A stretch of DNA of 64,000 bases from Pagrus major. Its lineage: Eukaryota > Chordata > Actinopteri > Spariformes > Sparidae. Location: assembly GCF_040436345.1 (NCBI RefSeq), contig NC_133235.1, positions 16,764,660-16,828,659 on the forward strand. The letters run 5' to 3'. Position numbers and translations under genes: made by a program. The stretch's first letter is position 1, and every line of letters begins with the position of its first letter. Below the pieces are notes generated by a model that saw only the letters and a program-made list of their open reading frames with translations, made no database searches and had not been told where the DNA came from. Of the stretch, positions 12,700 through 34,401 are shown piece after piece.

Positions 12700-13165
12700 T
12701 AGGCTTATTCGCTTTCTTGCTGAGAGTTACATGAGAAGGTCGATACCACTTTCATATTTGTCAATTTAATGTAAAGTTATCGCTAGCAGCCAGTTAGCTT
12801 AGCATGAAGAGTGGATACAGGTGGAAACAGCTAGCCTTGCTCTGTTGAAAGGCAATAAAATCTGTCCACCAGCGCCTTCGAAAAACACTTATTAACAAGG
12901 TGTAAATTAATGTTTGATCGATATGAACTTGACAGGTTATCTGGCAAAATCAAGACTTGAGAAGAAGTCACAGCACCTAGCCTAGAAACAGTGGGGGGGC
13001 ATATAACACCCATTTTTACACTTCAGTTTTTGTGCAGATTAAACAAACAAGATATAACATGTTAATTAGTGAGTGTGAGTTAAGAGCTGCTGGTCGGTGG
13101 ATTTTAGAATCATATTTAAGACATGAAAGAGGCATTGATCCTAACTTGTAGCAAGAAAGCAGAAA
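12700..13165. repeat. Foldback-type dispersed repeat
   Basis: The left half (from ttcgctttcttgctgagag at 12709) includes ccagttagcttagcatgaag, ggaaacagctagcc and a block around 12850-12910. The right half (about 13014-13165) carries the reverse complement of the same family's later part, including acaagatataacatgttaat near 13048 and gcaagaaagc near 13152. The two halves are therefore inverted arms about a short centre containing a G run (near 12993). Related copies lie at 31690-31930 and 35591-35790. I know this sequence as a common percomorph dispersed repeat but cannot give a database name. Confidence 0.65.
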
Positions 13166-13250
13166 AAAAGAAAAAAGGGGTATTTCACAAAATGTTAAAC
13201 TAGTTCTTTAAGTTGGGTAAAGACAGTATTCAAACAATCTGTTCATTGAG

Positions 13251-13256
13251 TTTATT
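13251..13256 (-). terminator. Candidate YIPF1 polyadenylation signal
   Basis: AATAAA on the minus strand about 1.05 kb past the YIPF1 stop codon. It is the first canonical hexamer I found, so 13257-14303 is probably 3' untranslated region. Confidence 0.4.
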
Positions 13257-14303
13257 AGTGACTGAAAATAGGCTCCGAGTTGACTGTAAATTGATCATTG
13301 TCATAACAATGATGGTTTCATTCATCAAGGTAAGTCCCACAAAGACCATGTTTTTTTTTCCTATGAAAAAAACTCACTGAGAACAGACATTTAATATTTT
13401 ACATTTTATCAATGCAGTTTTCCACAATAAAAACAGATTGATTAAAAAATAGTTACACAAGTTAGAAGTCCCTTGGACATTTAGAACTGGTCTTTGGCAT
13501 TAGTTGAGAGCACTTATGGTTATATCAGTTAGAGGAATGTACAATAAATCTATTTGTACATAATATGCCCAACCCTTGAATATCTTACCAACACTTATAA
13601 TCATTGTGCTGTTTATACAAAAAAACATTTACACAAAGTATCCTAGCCAGTTCCCATTAACGGAATATTAAAAAAATGCATATACAAAATGTCTTTGATG
13701 CCACCAACATACCTGCACAGATCAGTTATCTAAATATTTCAACAGATGAACTATACAACTGAAAACTACCATACTAAGAGAGATCTTATGTACTGTGTAC
13801 CACCAAACCCCATTTATCTTTAAGGAAGTTAAGAACTCATCCCATTAGAAATAACATACTTGGTACCAGTGTTCATTTTCAGAGGTCACGCAGTCTAAAC
13901 AAGTGTACACACTGCTGGGTCCAAGTGCAGGTGAAATCCAGATGACCCATGACTTCATCAACACAGCAACCCGACTCTCTCTAATAAGGCAACAGGAGAA
14001 CCTGCAATTTAAAAAGAATAACACTTGCTTTGGGAAGGAGAAATCATGTAAAAGGAAGTCCGGTGTCAGATGTTCTGCTCTTGTAAGTAAAAAAAAAAGA
14101 AAGCTGGAGCAAAAGCCCCTAAAATAGGCTACTGAAGTAGGAGGTCATCATTGTTGATACAAGTGAATGCCATGCCATGAGGAAGTACAAAGTGGAGGAA
14201 TATGACTTACATGTATCAAGTTATTTGTGCATTTGAACAGTAGGATCATGATATGAAGAGCTTCTGTGTCACTATTGTTTACCTTCAGAACAATGAAAGG
14301 CTT

Positions 14304-17300
14304 TCATGTTGAATGTGTAGCCGCAGAATGTGTTGTTGGAGCTGCATGTTCAACTGGTAGTAATTTTTCTGGTTTGCTAAAGAAATAGACCTGAAAAGTC
14401 AAACAAATAAGAAAAATAGTGTAAAACATCACAACAAAGAAGCAATAACAGTATAAAGAGAAACTACTAATCAATCAAGAGCTGAAGCCGGTGTGTCTGT
14501 GAGTAAGTGTGCAGCAAATGTTCGACATTACAGGAGAGAATACTGTATTCCTGCAACCCATTCATCTTGGTCAGTCTTCAGACACGGGCTTACTTTGTAG
14601 ACTAATTACATGAATGTGACCAGACATATGATACCTCTGTGGACCTGACCGTATTCACCTTAAGAAGTGCACTAATAGCCCGTTCTCACACCAGTTAGCA
14701 AATGCGGTCACAGTTTCCAATGAGTCCACCCAGGGGGGGGGGGGTTAACTTGACACTATCAGGTATAGTCATTTCCCAGAAACACACAGGGAGAGACACG
14801 CAGAAATGTCTGTGTAGTGTACTGTACAGTCTGTGATTGACAAAGACAAGTTGGGTCAAGGCTCGGCCATGCTACTGAGATCATTGAGGACAAATAGAAG
14901 TGAGTCAATCATTGTTGTTATCTACACCAAGATGGACAGGTAGCTTGAATTAACTGGATTAGTGCAGATGTAGTTTGCCAAAGCAGGACAATGAATGTTG
15001 TATCTTATTTCAGCAAACAGATTTATTTTTCCATATCTCTCAACTTTGTAACTAATCCTACAGACAAAAGTATGTACATGCCAAATCATAACTATAGTGA
15101 GGACACTTACCTTACAACCAACAGCGAGCAGAGCGTTGAGCACAACAATGGCTGACATGGTTGCTATGATAACTTTGGGGTGGTCATCCCTGACTGCAGG
15201 CCAGAAAGTCATCACCAGAACTGAGCCAGAGAGACAGAGAGCCACCATGATGGAGCACCACCTCAGCCATTCGTATGGGAGAATCCATAGGAACTAACGT
15301 GGAAAAACAACAGCTCTGTATATACTGTGCGTCTCGTTTTATGACAGCTATTATAAGAAACAATCAATGCCCTAAATGTATTCATAATAGAGGGGAAAAT
15401 AAGTATTCATCAACTGTCAGGATGTGTAATGTGTAGCGGACACATTATATTGTGATGAAAGGTGAAACAGTAATTTGTTTTATACGCAGCCATTGCAAAC
15501 AATGTTCTAAAATCAATTTAAATGGTATATTGAAAAATTCACCAGATGCTGCGTTCAAAATTTAACAATGCCGTCCTGTGGTTTCTGAGCGGAGATAATG
15601 GCTCCTGTTTATGCTGTCACACTTGGTTGATAAACTTGGTTCGTTTATCTATTTATTTTTTGCAAAGTATATGCTGACAAGCCACTCTAACTGGATCAGA
15701 GTAGCTGCTCATCTAAACTGTTTAATACCAAAGTCTCGCACAGTATATTTCATACAGGTGAATGTTATCAAAATGTTAAACAAAAGCCAGGTGATATTCT
15801 ATATTTTTCTTGTTGTCGACAAATCCTATGAAAAGACCAAATCCAAAAATGATTGATGTTATGGAGAAGTACAAACTGTGTACAGAATCTTATTCATCTG
15901 CCCCATAGAGCTTCTGCATTAATAATTAATATACCCACTGTAGCTTTTTTAAGTCGATTCCACACACATCATTCTGCTGCCATAAACATTCATTAGTGCA
16001 ACAAATTAATTAATCCACAGCTGAAAATATTTCTCAAGAAATGCAATGTATGAATAATGTTGGCTAAAAGCTACAGTGCCAAACGGTTGCAGGAAATTCT
16101 GAGCCTTTATTTAAAAAAATGAGAGTATTAATTTGTTACCCATTTTTTAAAATGTAAGTCAGAAGGTACCAGTGGGCTTGGGGGTGAGGGCCACAGATGA
16201 AAAGGGAGAAGGATTTGAAAAATAATGAGAGATGGACAAAGATGCTTTGGCCTTTTCATGGGATTTGCTAACTACAAGAAATATATATGTGTACTGTACA
16301 TGTAACACCGGTGTGGTAATTAATATATGCCCTTATACGACTGCAATGTTATAAATGCTTACACCTGTTATTCTGAAATTTAAAAACAAATGTCAGCTCT
16401 TACCACTGCTGGAATGTAAATTGCGAGGGAATATCCGTACACACAGATGATCTCCATAAAGGAGTATGTCACTAAGTTCATAGCCTTGTTGTTTCTCCAC
16501 AGCAGGAAACCCCAGAGGGCAAGGGGCACCAACCAAGCGTAGCTGAAGATCGCTGTCGCAGCTATGGTCACTAGAAAACACAGTAAATTAAAAAAATAAG
16601 AGCGTTTTGAGAAAAAAACAGTTTTCTCTTATATTCAACCTGAACAAGTAAACCATAATAACACAACAGAATAACAGCACATACCTTTTCCAAACTCTGG
16701 GGTATACTTATAGTCTGGTTGGCCTAATTTCCCCAGAAAGGTGGATATGTTTCCACTGATGGCAATGGCAAACACAAGAGTCGTACAAATCCAGAATGGT
16801 CCTGAAAGCACAAATATCAAACATTAGAATTTAAGTTTGTAAATACGTTTGGTTTCTAAAAACAACATTCATTACAAATATTACAAATTTCAGCCTTCAA
16901 TTCAGTTGTCTCCCATTTACCAAAAAATGGTCTGACAACCTCTAATTAGGACATGAATATATAATGTTTGAATGTTAACCATAAAGATCAGGATTTCTTC
17001 TAAGGTAGACATGAATGAAGTTCTTTCTGGGCCACGGCACCACTGATCCAATGATTCTTTCCTTCACCTGAAAGAAATGTAAAAAAAAAAAAACCTACGT
17101 CCATATTGCATGACAAATTCTCACGTCGTTTCAAGCAAATATATCAAATGAAGTGATAAATATATTACGTGATGGGTCTCGATGTCGAAAAACTGTTGGT
17201 AGTACTCAAAAGTCCAGAAAGGGACACTTTTCTTTTGCCCGGAGAGAAGCTTCAAGGGGGAGAAAAAACAAAAATGGAGAAAAACAAAATGTATCAAATG

Positions 17301-17746
17301 ATTATTTAATGCAACAACATTTAATGTGTCGTGAAAATCAACAGATTCTCGTGTAAGTGTTTTTGTTGTTCAGACCTCTGCCTTGTCATCACTGGCAAGT
17401 CTGTCCTCGTCGTCATCATCAGGCGTGAACCCAGCAGCTATTCTTTGCTTTTCTGGTTTGTTATCCTCATCGTCAATGGTGATGGTGGTCGCATCTCTGT
17501 TTGCTTCCAACAGACTGGCAGCTTCTTCAAACTCTATTTTCATGGCATGGATGAATGGAAAGACATTAGTGAAGTATGAATGGCTGCTACCAGGGCATCA
17601 CTGTGCAGCACAGGGAGACTTCTGAGAGATGTGTGTTTACAGAAGTCGTAGAGACTCATCAATAAAGCAAATTCATTTTCACAATCACTACAAAACTGTG
17701 GCAAACACTCACCTTGAAATTGAAATGGATCATTTGCCGACGCCAT
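14304..17746 (-). CDS. yipf1: YIPF1, Yip1-domain Golgi membrane protein (8 exons)
   Basis: Multi-pass protein of the YIPF family, which act in Golgi and ER vesicle traffic. Exons in reading order: 17746-17713, 17533-17376, 17249-17169, 17067-16980, 16801-16685, 16570-16404, 15293-15111, 14390-14304. Phases agree and give 304 aa against about 306 in human YIPF1. Residues about 1-90 are an acidic cytosolic tail (DDDDEDRLASDDKAE in exon 2). LLSGQKK and PFWTFEYYQQFFD (exon 3) and NPDLYGPFWICTTLVFAIAI (exons 4-5) match YIPF1, and five hydrophobic segments follow in exons 5-8. The exon-2 donor (GAG/gtctga) and exon-3 donor (CAC/gtaata) are weak but frame-consistent. Intron 6 (15294-16403, 1.1 kb) holds a dispersed repeat fragment. 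YIPF1 rather than YIPF2 is supported by synteny with NDC1 and LRRC42. Confidence 0.95.
15800..15856 (+). repeat. Dispersed repeat fragment in YIPF1 intron 6
   Basis: The stretch cgacaaatcctatgaaaaga followed by ccaaatcc matches wording found again near 24003 and 46738 (caaattccatgaaaacgaca, taaatccaatggagagacc). Here only about 55 bases of the family remain. Confidence 0.5.
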
Positions 17747-18748
17747 TGCCCTGAATTCACTTAGTGACGTTTGTAAGATTCGTCTCTAAGGAACTTATCG
17801 GCAAGTTTATGTTGCACTAAGGCACCAACTTAATCTTATGAAGCTGTGAAGGAAAGAAACATAACTTTTTAGCATCAGAGCCTAAAGATTCGTTACCGTG
17901 TGACGTGCTAAAACGTTGCAAACTACGCGCAATACAGCAAAAAGAGGAAACAACGTTACAAGTTAGCTTAAGTTAAGCTAGCCAAGCCTTTACTTGACAG
18001 CTCTTCAACAAGTAATTAACATACATTGAATGTCTCACGTAACGCAATGACGGACAAAAAATAGCAAGAGTCTCGATTGATTTTTAAAAAAAACAAATCC
18101 ATGGTCTTTTTCAAACAATGAATGCTCACCAAATTATCTTCCAAAACTGATAGAAATCATTTCACTTCTCTGAGCTAGCGTTGTGCTGCGTGGAACAGGA
18201 AAAACCTGCCTTGTAAACAAGACTTCTTCCTGTTACAGGGAAGTTTCAAAGTAAGGGTTGAACTTTTAAAAAAAATAACATATATGTCATCGTAATATAT
18301 AGAATCACACGTCGTGTTTTCAGAAGTTTATCAAAGTGGAATTTTTACTATTATTGCTTGCCTATTTTGTTTGTTGGGATCTTTAACCCTGTTCCTGTTT
18401 CTCCTGGGCTTTTATTTTGAAGTTAGTTAGCGAGCGAAGACCTCTCAACGATAACATGCACTGTAGGCTACAACAAGGAACTCTAAATACTGGCAAAAAA
18501 GCGGCGAAAAAGTGGTAAATAACTTGGCAGAATAGGATGAGAAACGATAACAGGTAATAAAAGAGTCCTGCTTAAGACTTGGGGATCATTTTAGCCTTGG
18601 TTTTAACTCAAGTGAGGGCCATAGATAAGCTAACTAGCAAGCTATCTTGAGTTTTTGTAATGCTTCAGGTGTTTAGCCGGCTAGCTTACCAAACGTAAGA
18701 GATTAAGAGTTGTGTCCTTCTCAGGTAAAGGAAAGGTGTGACATTAGG
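17747..18748. promoter_or_regulatory. Divergent promoter region YIPF1 / LRRC42
   Basis: The two start codons point away from each other across 1.0 kb. On the LRRC42 side an acceptor (ccttctcag, ending 18723) just before the coding start implies a 5' untranslated intron; a plausible donor is aacag/gtaata at 18554, making it about 170 bases. No TATA box was seen. In human LRRC42 pairs with HSPB11 instead, which is absent here. Confidence 0.5.
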
Positions 18749-20558
18749 ATGGATAATAGTATCATTTATGTCCGAGAAAGAGGCAACCTTCGTCGTGTCA
18801 GTGACATAGTCCTGGCACAGCCAAAGATAGTGTCATCATGCAGAAGGACAAATCCCTTTGTGCTGAGAAAAGAGCACTTTATATTCACCTACAATGCAGA
18901 AGGAAGTCTGAGATACACCACAAAATCTCTCTTTGACATCACTTTGTTATTTGTGGCTGACAACATTCACCATGTGGACTCTCTGGTGGGCTTCCCTGAG
19001 CAAATAGGAGACAGACTTTTTGCAGCAGCAGAGGAGAACCGTGTATTTCTAAACACAAATATTTCTCCAAAAGCCCTGCAGTTGTTCAGTGATGCATATG
19101 GGGAGATGGTGCTTGGATCCCTCTGTCTGAGAAATAGGTGAGTTATATTGGCAACATACTGTATCTCCAGCCTCCCAGTTGTCTTTGCAAGAAACAGCAA
19201 CTTCTCTTGGACTCTTTCGTTTCTGCAGGTTTCCACTACTGCACGAGAGGATGGATGAAATAAAAACATTTCACAGTTTGAAGTCTCTGGATCTGTTTGG
19301 CTGCAGACTGGGTGATGAGCATGAGATATTCCTGCACCTAACATCCAGCTCATTGGCAAGGTCATACCGGATTTTATCAGTTCAAAAGACAAAATGTAGA
19401 GAAATTAAGAGACGATCTTACTCACACTTTTGCCTTGCTTCTTTAGCAGCCTGATTCAGCTCTCCATTGGTGGTAACAGTCTGTCAGACGTCGGCCTACA
19501 AAGATTGACTGCACCTATCCGGATGATGAGGAAGGGACTGGACTGTCTTCAGTTTCTGGACGTTTCCTGTGAGTAACCAAAATACTATCTGTTTTCATCT
19601 TGTAGTAGCAGCGCAAAAACCACCACCTTCAAATTAAGAACATTTTTAAGGTGACATCCATCATTAAGATGTTATTAATTGTTCTATTTGTTACTAGATA
19701 ACCCTATCTCAGAGAGGGCTCTCAGATACCTCACATGCCTCCCCAAACTTGAAAAACTTGATGCATCTGGAACCGATTTGAAGGTACAACAGTAATTGTT
19801 GATTACTTGGCTGTAGCTTATTGTAATGCTGCCATCTAAATGTAATTTATACCCCCAGCTTGGCACAAGATTGAAGACAACCATATGGGACCTGTTGGGG
19901 CTCATTTATTCGGAGAAAGCACTGGACACGTTTGATCATTCGAGATGTAAAACAGAAGGTTGGGCAGAGCAGGTAAATATTTTCAGAGTGATGGAAGTAA
20001 ACATATGTTTCTTTAGTGCACAATTCTTAAATCATAGGCCAAATGCTGCAGATGTGGTGCGGTTTAACTTCACATAAACAAATGCTTTGTCTCATTTCAG
20101 GTTGTAAACCAGTGGGAAACAAATGGCTCACAAGTGCCCAAACAGAAGAAAATGGATGAATCCAGAACATCAGCACTTCGCTTTTGTAAGTACATTTTGC
20201 ATCACATTCACATTGTATTAGTCCTTATGTTGTCACACAGCTAAGATAGTTTTGAAAGTTTTTTTTGTCTCTAGTTGGAAGGCAGAAGTTTGTCAGAGAA
20301 GTCCTGAATGCGGCACCCTTGGTATGTGAGAGTGAGGAAGAGGCCAAGAAAGAAAGACTGCATTTCTACAGACCTGCAGCAAACGGCCACATACCGGAGA
20401 AACAGACTCCCGCCACAACAAACCATCAAGCGAACAATATCAAAAAAAGGCAGCGTCAGTCAGAAAGGTCTGACAGTCCACGTCAAAGCCCTCCTACAAA
20501 ACGTGTGTCCTCATCAGCCCTTTCTGCTGAGGACATTGACTTGTTGAACAGCTACTGA
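18749..20558 (+). CDS. lrrc42: LRRC42, leucine-rich repeat protein 42 (7 coding exons)
   Basis: Exons: 18749-19137, 19229-19360, 19447-19568, 19698-19783, 19859-19972, 20101-20185, 20275-20558. They give 403 aa (human about 428). Function is poorly known in the family; leucine-rich repeats usually bind proteins. HFIFTYNAEGSLRYTTKSLF (N-terminal), SLVGFPEQI, LCLRNR, LDLFGCRLGDEHEIFLHLT, LTAPIRMMRKGL, FDHSRCKTEGWAEQ and the last residues EDIDLLNSY all match the family. The repeats span about residues 130-260, and the tail is basic (IKKRQRQ, PPTKRV). The start codon MDNSIIYVRE follows a 5' untranslated acceptor. Exon 3 begins at a tandem tagcag acceptor; using the first AG keeps a second Ser, closer to human. 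The exon-2 donor (CAAG/gtcata) is weak. Confidence 0.95.
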
Positions 20559-20692
20559 GGTATTCGTAGCATTCCAAGGAGCTGAGAATAGAATGAACAA
20601 TGAATAAGAATGTTTTCCAAGACAACTCACACCGGTGAACTGTAAACACCTTTGTTTGGCTATAGGTTGGGTTGTTTATATATTTTTTTATA

Positions 20693-20698
20693 AATAAA
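20693..20698 (+). terminator. LRRC42 polyadenylation signal
   Basis: Canonical AATAAA 135 bases past the stop codon, followed within 25 bases by a GT-rich stretch (gcagtgttctgtcc), as expected for a cleavage site. Confidence 0.7.
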
Positions 20699-21118
20699 GA
20701 TGAGTATTTTGCAGTGTTCTGTCCACTTCCTTGCTTGTCAGTTTTCTGTTTGGAGACACAAACGAGATGATTTTCAGACAAGAGCCCATCAGAACCAAAT
20801 ATAGCAGATTTGCGGGCAGATTGCATCAATACTTGATTACCAACTGGGCAAAGTAGACAACTGTCCTGAGGCCCCAAATGCTACATTACAATTGTGCTAC
20901 AATTGAACATTTTTTTAGGGAATATGCAGCACTGATGTTCAGTGTCAGCAGTTAAACTGGTTGCCCTATTAATTAACCTTTCGGCCTTGTTTTGAAAGGT
21001 ACCTGCACAAGGTTTGTGTTCAAATGTCTTAATTACTGTGTGGAAGAGTTCTGCACAAATTTGTATTGCACTCAAATAACATTGCATAGTTTAAAAAAGC
21101 ATCAAAATTGATCCAGAA

Positions 21119-21205
21119 TTGTATTTTTTAATTCCACACATTTCTCTTCCTTGTCAAAACCTGGTGCCTACTTTACCAGTACCACTGCAATTTGACCACC
21201 TAAAT
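21119..21205 (+). repeat. Dispersed repeat fragment (plus orientation)
   Basis: The block from aattccacacatttctcttc to gcaatttgacc matches, with changes, the block at 30659-30722 in CDCP2 intron 4 (attccacacatccttcatcc, caaaacctggcaccc). It appears to be the later part of a common percomorph repeat. Confidence 0.55.
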
Positions 21206-21534
21206 TTAGGTTTGAGATTCAGGTGTATTATGGTACGGTCATACATACACCAATGTAGGCGAAGACTATCGCTAGTGCAGGATGTGAGGCACATAGAACT
21301 GAGTTTGTTGGTTTGCAGTGCAATGTTTGAGGGGTCAACCTCGCAAACGTGTATGCTATTGGCTGTGGTAAAGCTCATAAAAGTTTGCAAGATGCAAATT
21401 TTCTTCACCACCAGATGTGAAATTTGCCCTCTTGCATGCATAGAATATAAGTGAACGGGAGGCGATCACTAGCCAGTGCTGGTTTGCATGTGTGACCGTA
21501 GCCTTAAGCAGAGATGTGGAGTGGGCTGTGGAGG

Positions 21535-21775
21535 TATGGTAAGCTCACTTCTTTCTTACTCCATATCTCAAGATTGTTCTTTTTCAAACTTACTGACTTC
21601 AGCTTCAACCAATTTCTCCCAAGAGACATCGCTTGAGGCCTTTCATTACATTTACACAGCTCCCTCTAGATCCACAAAAGGCTTTAAACAACTTTTTTCG
21701 CACATGCAATAATACTCTCCAAGACTTGTAAACAGACTTTGATGTCTAAAATCAGTGCAGTTCCCCTTTAAAATC
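21535..21775 (-). repeat. Dispersed repeat fragment (minus orientation)
   Basis: Read on the minus strand it runs ttaaaggggaactgcactga, then gtctgtttacaagtcttgga, then aaagccttttgtggatctag. This matches the plus-strand block at 30411-30520 (agggtagctccaccaatttt, acaggtcttggggagtacta, aaagccttttgtgggtccag). It lies 330 bases from an oppositely oriented fragment of the same family. Confidence 0.6.
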
Positions 21776-22657
21776 AAATTACCACACAGCAAACCTGGAG
21801 GTTAGGTGGTATACCAAGTCCAACACAGAAAAGGTGAACACTTCATATAGGACAAAAAACTGGGGAGAAAAAGGGGTAAATACAGAAGGTCATTTTTTTT
21901 CCCCCTTGGGCCCCCGTGGCAGGTTAATTCAGCTGACAAAGAGCTAGTTCTGGGGATATTTACACCAAAATAATAAGAAGCCATGATAATAGCAAGTTAG
22001 GACAAGTGAAAAAGGAGCACATTATAACAAACTAATGTACTATAAAGGTAGCTGAGGATTTTTAGATCCCAAGATCAGACCTTTCAATTCCAATTCCACT
22101 GGAAAATAAATTGTGTTATGGTGCATTACTGCCCCCACAAGCCCTCAGTCTGCTTCCTCATTACAGAGATTAGAGTGATAAAGCAGTCGGTCTGTCATCA
22201 CACAGTAAACTAGTGCTACTCTCTGCAGTCTTACATAAACAATTTGATGCCGAGAGCAGAAAAAAACACTAGATGACTAAGACTTTTACAGTGGTGTACT
22301 CAAAACAACAAGGAACATCCTGTAGTGAAGTTTGACCTCAACATACCTGCACATACTAATGTTCAAAACACATCCAATAAGTGAAGGCATTTGTTTTCTT
22401 GAAAATGATTGCACTGATTGTTTTAGTCCTTACTTTTTTCTATGCTACGTATGTGTTAAAAAAAAAAAAATCAATGTTAACTGATAGACCACAGGTTATC
22501 TACAGTAAATAATGACTCAAAAAAGTCACACCCATGTCAAGCACTTTACTCCATTGTGTTTAATTCTGATTCACCTTTAAAGAGAACAGACAACAGTAAA
22601 GCAGGAAAGGCCTACTGTATGTACCATCGCTATTAATTAAGATTAAGAGCGTAAAGT

Positions 22658-22663
22658 TTTATT
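22658..22663 (-). terminator. Candidate TMEM59 polyadenylation signal
   Basis: AATAAA on the minus strand, 465 bases past the TMEM59 stop codon. It is the first canonical hexamer found downstream. Confidence 0.45.
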
Positions 22664-23127
22664 GTAAAATTCAATATGTGGAAATCACTGCAGTAGAAAC
22701 ATGAAAACAAACGGGGAGCAATATTAGCATAGTCAATTTACCAAAAGTTGAGGGTATGGGGTAAAACCTGCATCACTTCAAGTCACAAATAGTTCATCTG
22801 AACATTATTCAACAAAATAAGCACACCAACAGACACCTAATGCACACATCAAAAATTTAAGAAAAATTCCCAAACCTATTTTACCTGTACTCATATCACT
22901 CTACTATAATGCCTCAATGTACTAATATACAGAAAATAATCCTTTTCATCACTTCAATTTTAAAAGCTTCAAAAAAGGGAGACGAGACATATCAGTAATA
23001 CAAAATGTTCTGCAAGTAGTTACTCCTGTTTAGACCACAAGAAGCACAGGTCTCGTGCCAGAGGCTAAAAATCAACTAAAGGTTATTCATAAAGGAGGAC
23101 ATCCCTTCTCTGCTACAGCTTTGGCTT

Positions 23128-26116
<2,989 letters not shown>

Positions 26117-27225
26117 TTTGCCTGCGAAAACCTAAACAAACAACACACTCTTCTTCTTCTTCTTCCTACTAAAACGGGTTGTTGTCTCGCGGGAACTCTG
26201 CACCACGCGAGACTGTTATTTTAATGTTTTGCTGTGTTTAAGTGATGCTCGTAAATTCCTCCATTCTTTAGACAGGCTCTGTTAACATAAATCCATGTAC
26301 AAATTCTGTAAGTATTCAAACGATAAACAGTGTGACAACACCTTATTCTTTATCTTATTGAACTAAATCTTTCTAGTTATCCTGGCTTTGAACTTGCTAT
26401 TCTGTCTGTGGCTATCTTGTATCACAACTTTGTTTGTGTTACATGGTATGTAAAGTCCTTTTATTTTATTTTTAGTGTGTGTTTGTTTATTTTTGTTGCC
26501 TTTTTCCTGGTTTTACTTATAATTGGACACTTATCTTGTGTGCATTTTGTTTTATTTTTTAACCAGATCAAGCTGCACAGACTCTGCAGAATATTATTTT
26601 ACCAGGTTGCGTGGACAATATTTTTCATATTCATAACAAGAGGTAAGCAACATTAGACACACACATTGGTAGTTGCACATCAATCCAAACAACTGCATTT
26701 GATCGTGAAATACATCATTTGTACTTAAATTGTGATAATTTAGTTATTTTTCTATATTTATTCATAACATTGATTAGTTCTTGAATACTGTATTGTGTGC
26801 ACTGAAATGGCTTCAAATTTTCTTATTTCCCAGCTTGTTGGGTCAGGTCCACGATACTCTGTTATTTCCGACAGTTCCTAAAGGCAACATTAGTAGCTAC
26901 CATTTACCTTTAGCCACTCAGTTGTAGCTAGCTTTCCCAAACATGTTTGTCACATTTGTTGATATGAAGGCAGCTATTAATTAGTCGAGTACAAACGAAT
27001 GACTTAAACCAACCCAGCAATGTGTTTAATATATTGAATTTTAAGCAGATATTACATTAGAAGTACCTAGCTATCTAACGTTAGCCAGGTAGCTAACTGC
27101 TAATAACAGCACTGGTTGTCTGTGGAGGAACCGCCTTCTGAACTTAGTTTGTTGTTTAATCACTACTTTAAAAACAAAACGAAAACAACCAGCTAACTAG
27201 GTAGCTTGTTAATTTCTATTTGACG
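26117..27225. promoter_or_regulatory. Divergent promoter region TMEM59 / TCEANC2
   Basis: The start codons lie 1.1 kb apart and face away from each other. A perfect 8-base inverted repeat (gtctcgcg at 26184, cgcgagac at 26206) sits 70-100 bases upstream of TMEM59. It resembles halves of the TCTCGCGAGA element of many TATA-less vertebrate promoters. A CT-rich run (cttcttcttcttcttcc) lies at 26151-26166. A donor-like agag/gtaagc at 26642 might mark a TCEANC2 untranslated exon. Confidence 0.5.
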
Positions 27226-29182
<1,957 letters not shown>

Positions 29183-29263
29183 CTGATAATCATGCAAACC
29201 TTTCAACTGCATATTGAAGACTTATGGATGTTTTACTTGAAAACCTTTTTGAAGCATACACAT

Positions 29264-29269
29264 TTTATT
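29264..29269 (-). terminator. Candidate CDCP2 polyadenylation signal
   Basis: AATAAA on the minus strand, about 295 bases past the CDCP2 stop codon and close to the TCEANC2 stop codon. If both are used, the two transcripts overlap tail to tail. Confidence 0.4.
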
Positions 29270-29562
29270 TTTTAAATTATTTTCTTGATTTTCTGTAAAG
29301 GGGATATAAAATACTTTTACACTTTGTGGCACATCAGCAACCTTACACTGTTTTATGCATGTAAATCACTGTCAAGAATATGTAACGTATTGTTGTGATG
29401 ATGATAATGCCATTCCTTTGCACTGGAACCATGACGTTTTTTTGCTGATCGGTGCTCTGTTTTTATACTGCTGGTGAACATTTTTATGCAAAATATGATT
29501 GAAAATAATGACAAATTCAGTGTTGGAGTCCTTTCTTTGTCAGATAAGGCCATACACGTGTA

Positions 29563-34122
<4,560 letters not shown>

Positions 34123-34401
34123 GTTGTTATTGTTGATTCGGCTTTTGTCACGCCTCAGCTACAATACCAGCAGAGACAGACACCGGCAGTGTCAGAGCGC
34201 ACAGCCTTGAGACATCAGCAGTGGTGCTTGTAGAGGTAATAGGACTTTGAAAAATTCATCCGCAGCCTGAATGAGGAACCCGATACCTGCCTAGGCCACG
34301 CTTTGCCCTCTTCACTAAATTTTAATGACTGATATCCAATGAGCGTGAGTGGCTTGTCGGGACACTGTTTGGAGAGATGCTATACATTTTTAATGATGGT
34401 C

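Larger units (their letters stand above)
20720..22650. other. Convergent intergenic region LRRC42-TMEM59
   Basis: No gene is seen. It holds two fragments of one dispersed repeat family (listed separately), and AT-rich sequence otherwise. The right part may be distal TMEM59 3' untranslated region. Confidence 0.5.
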
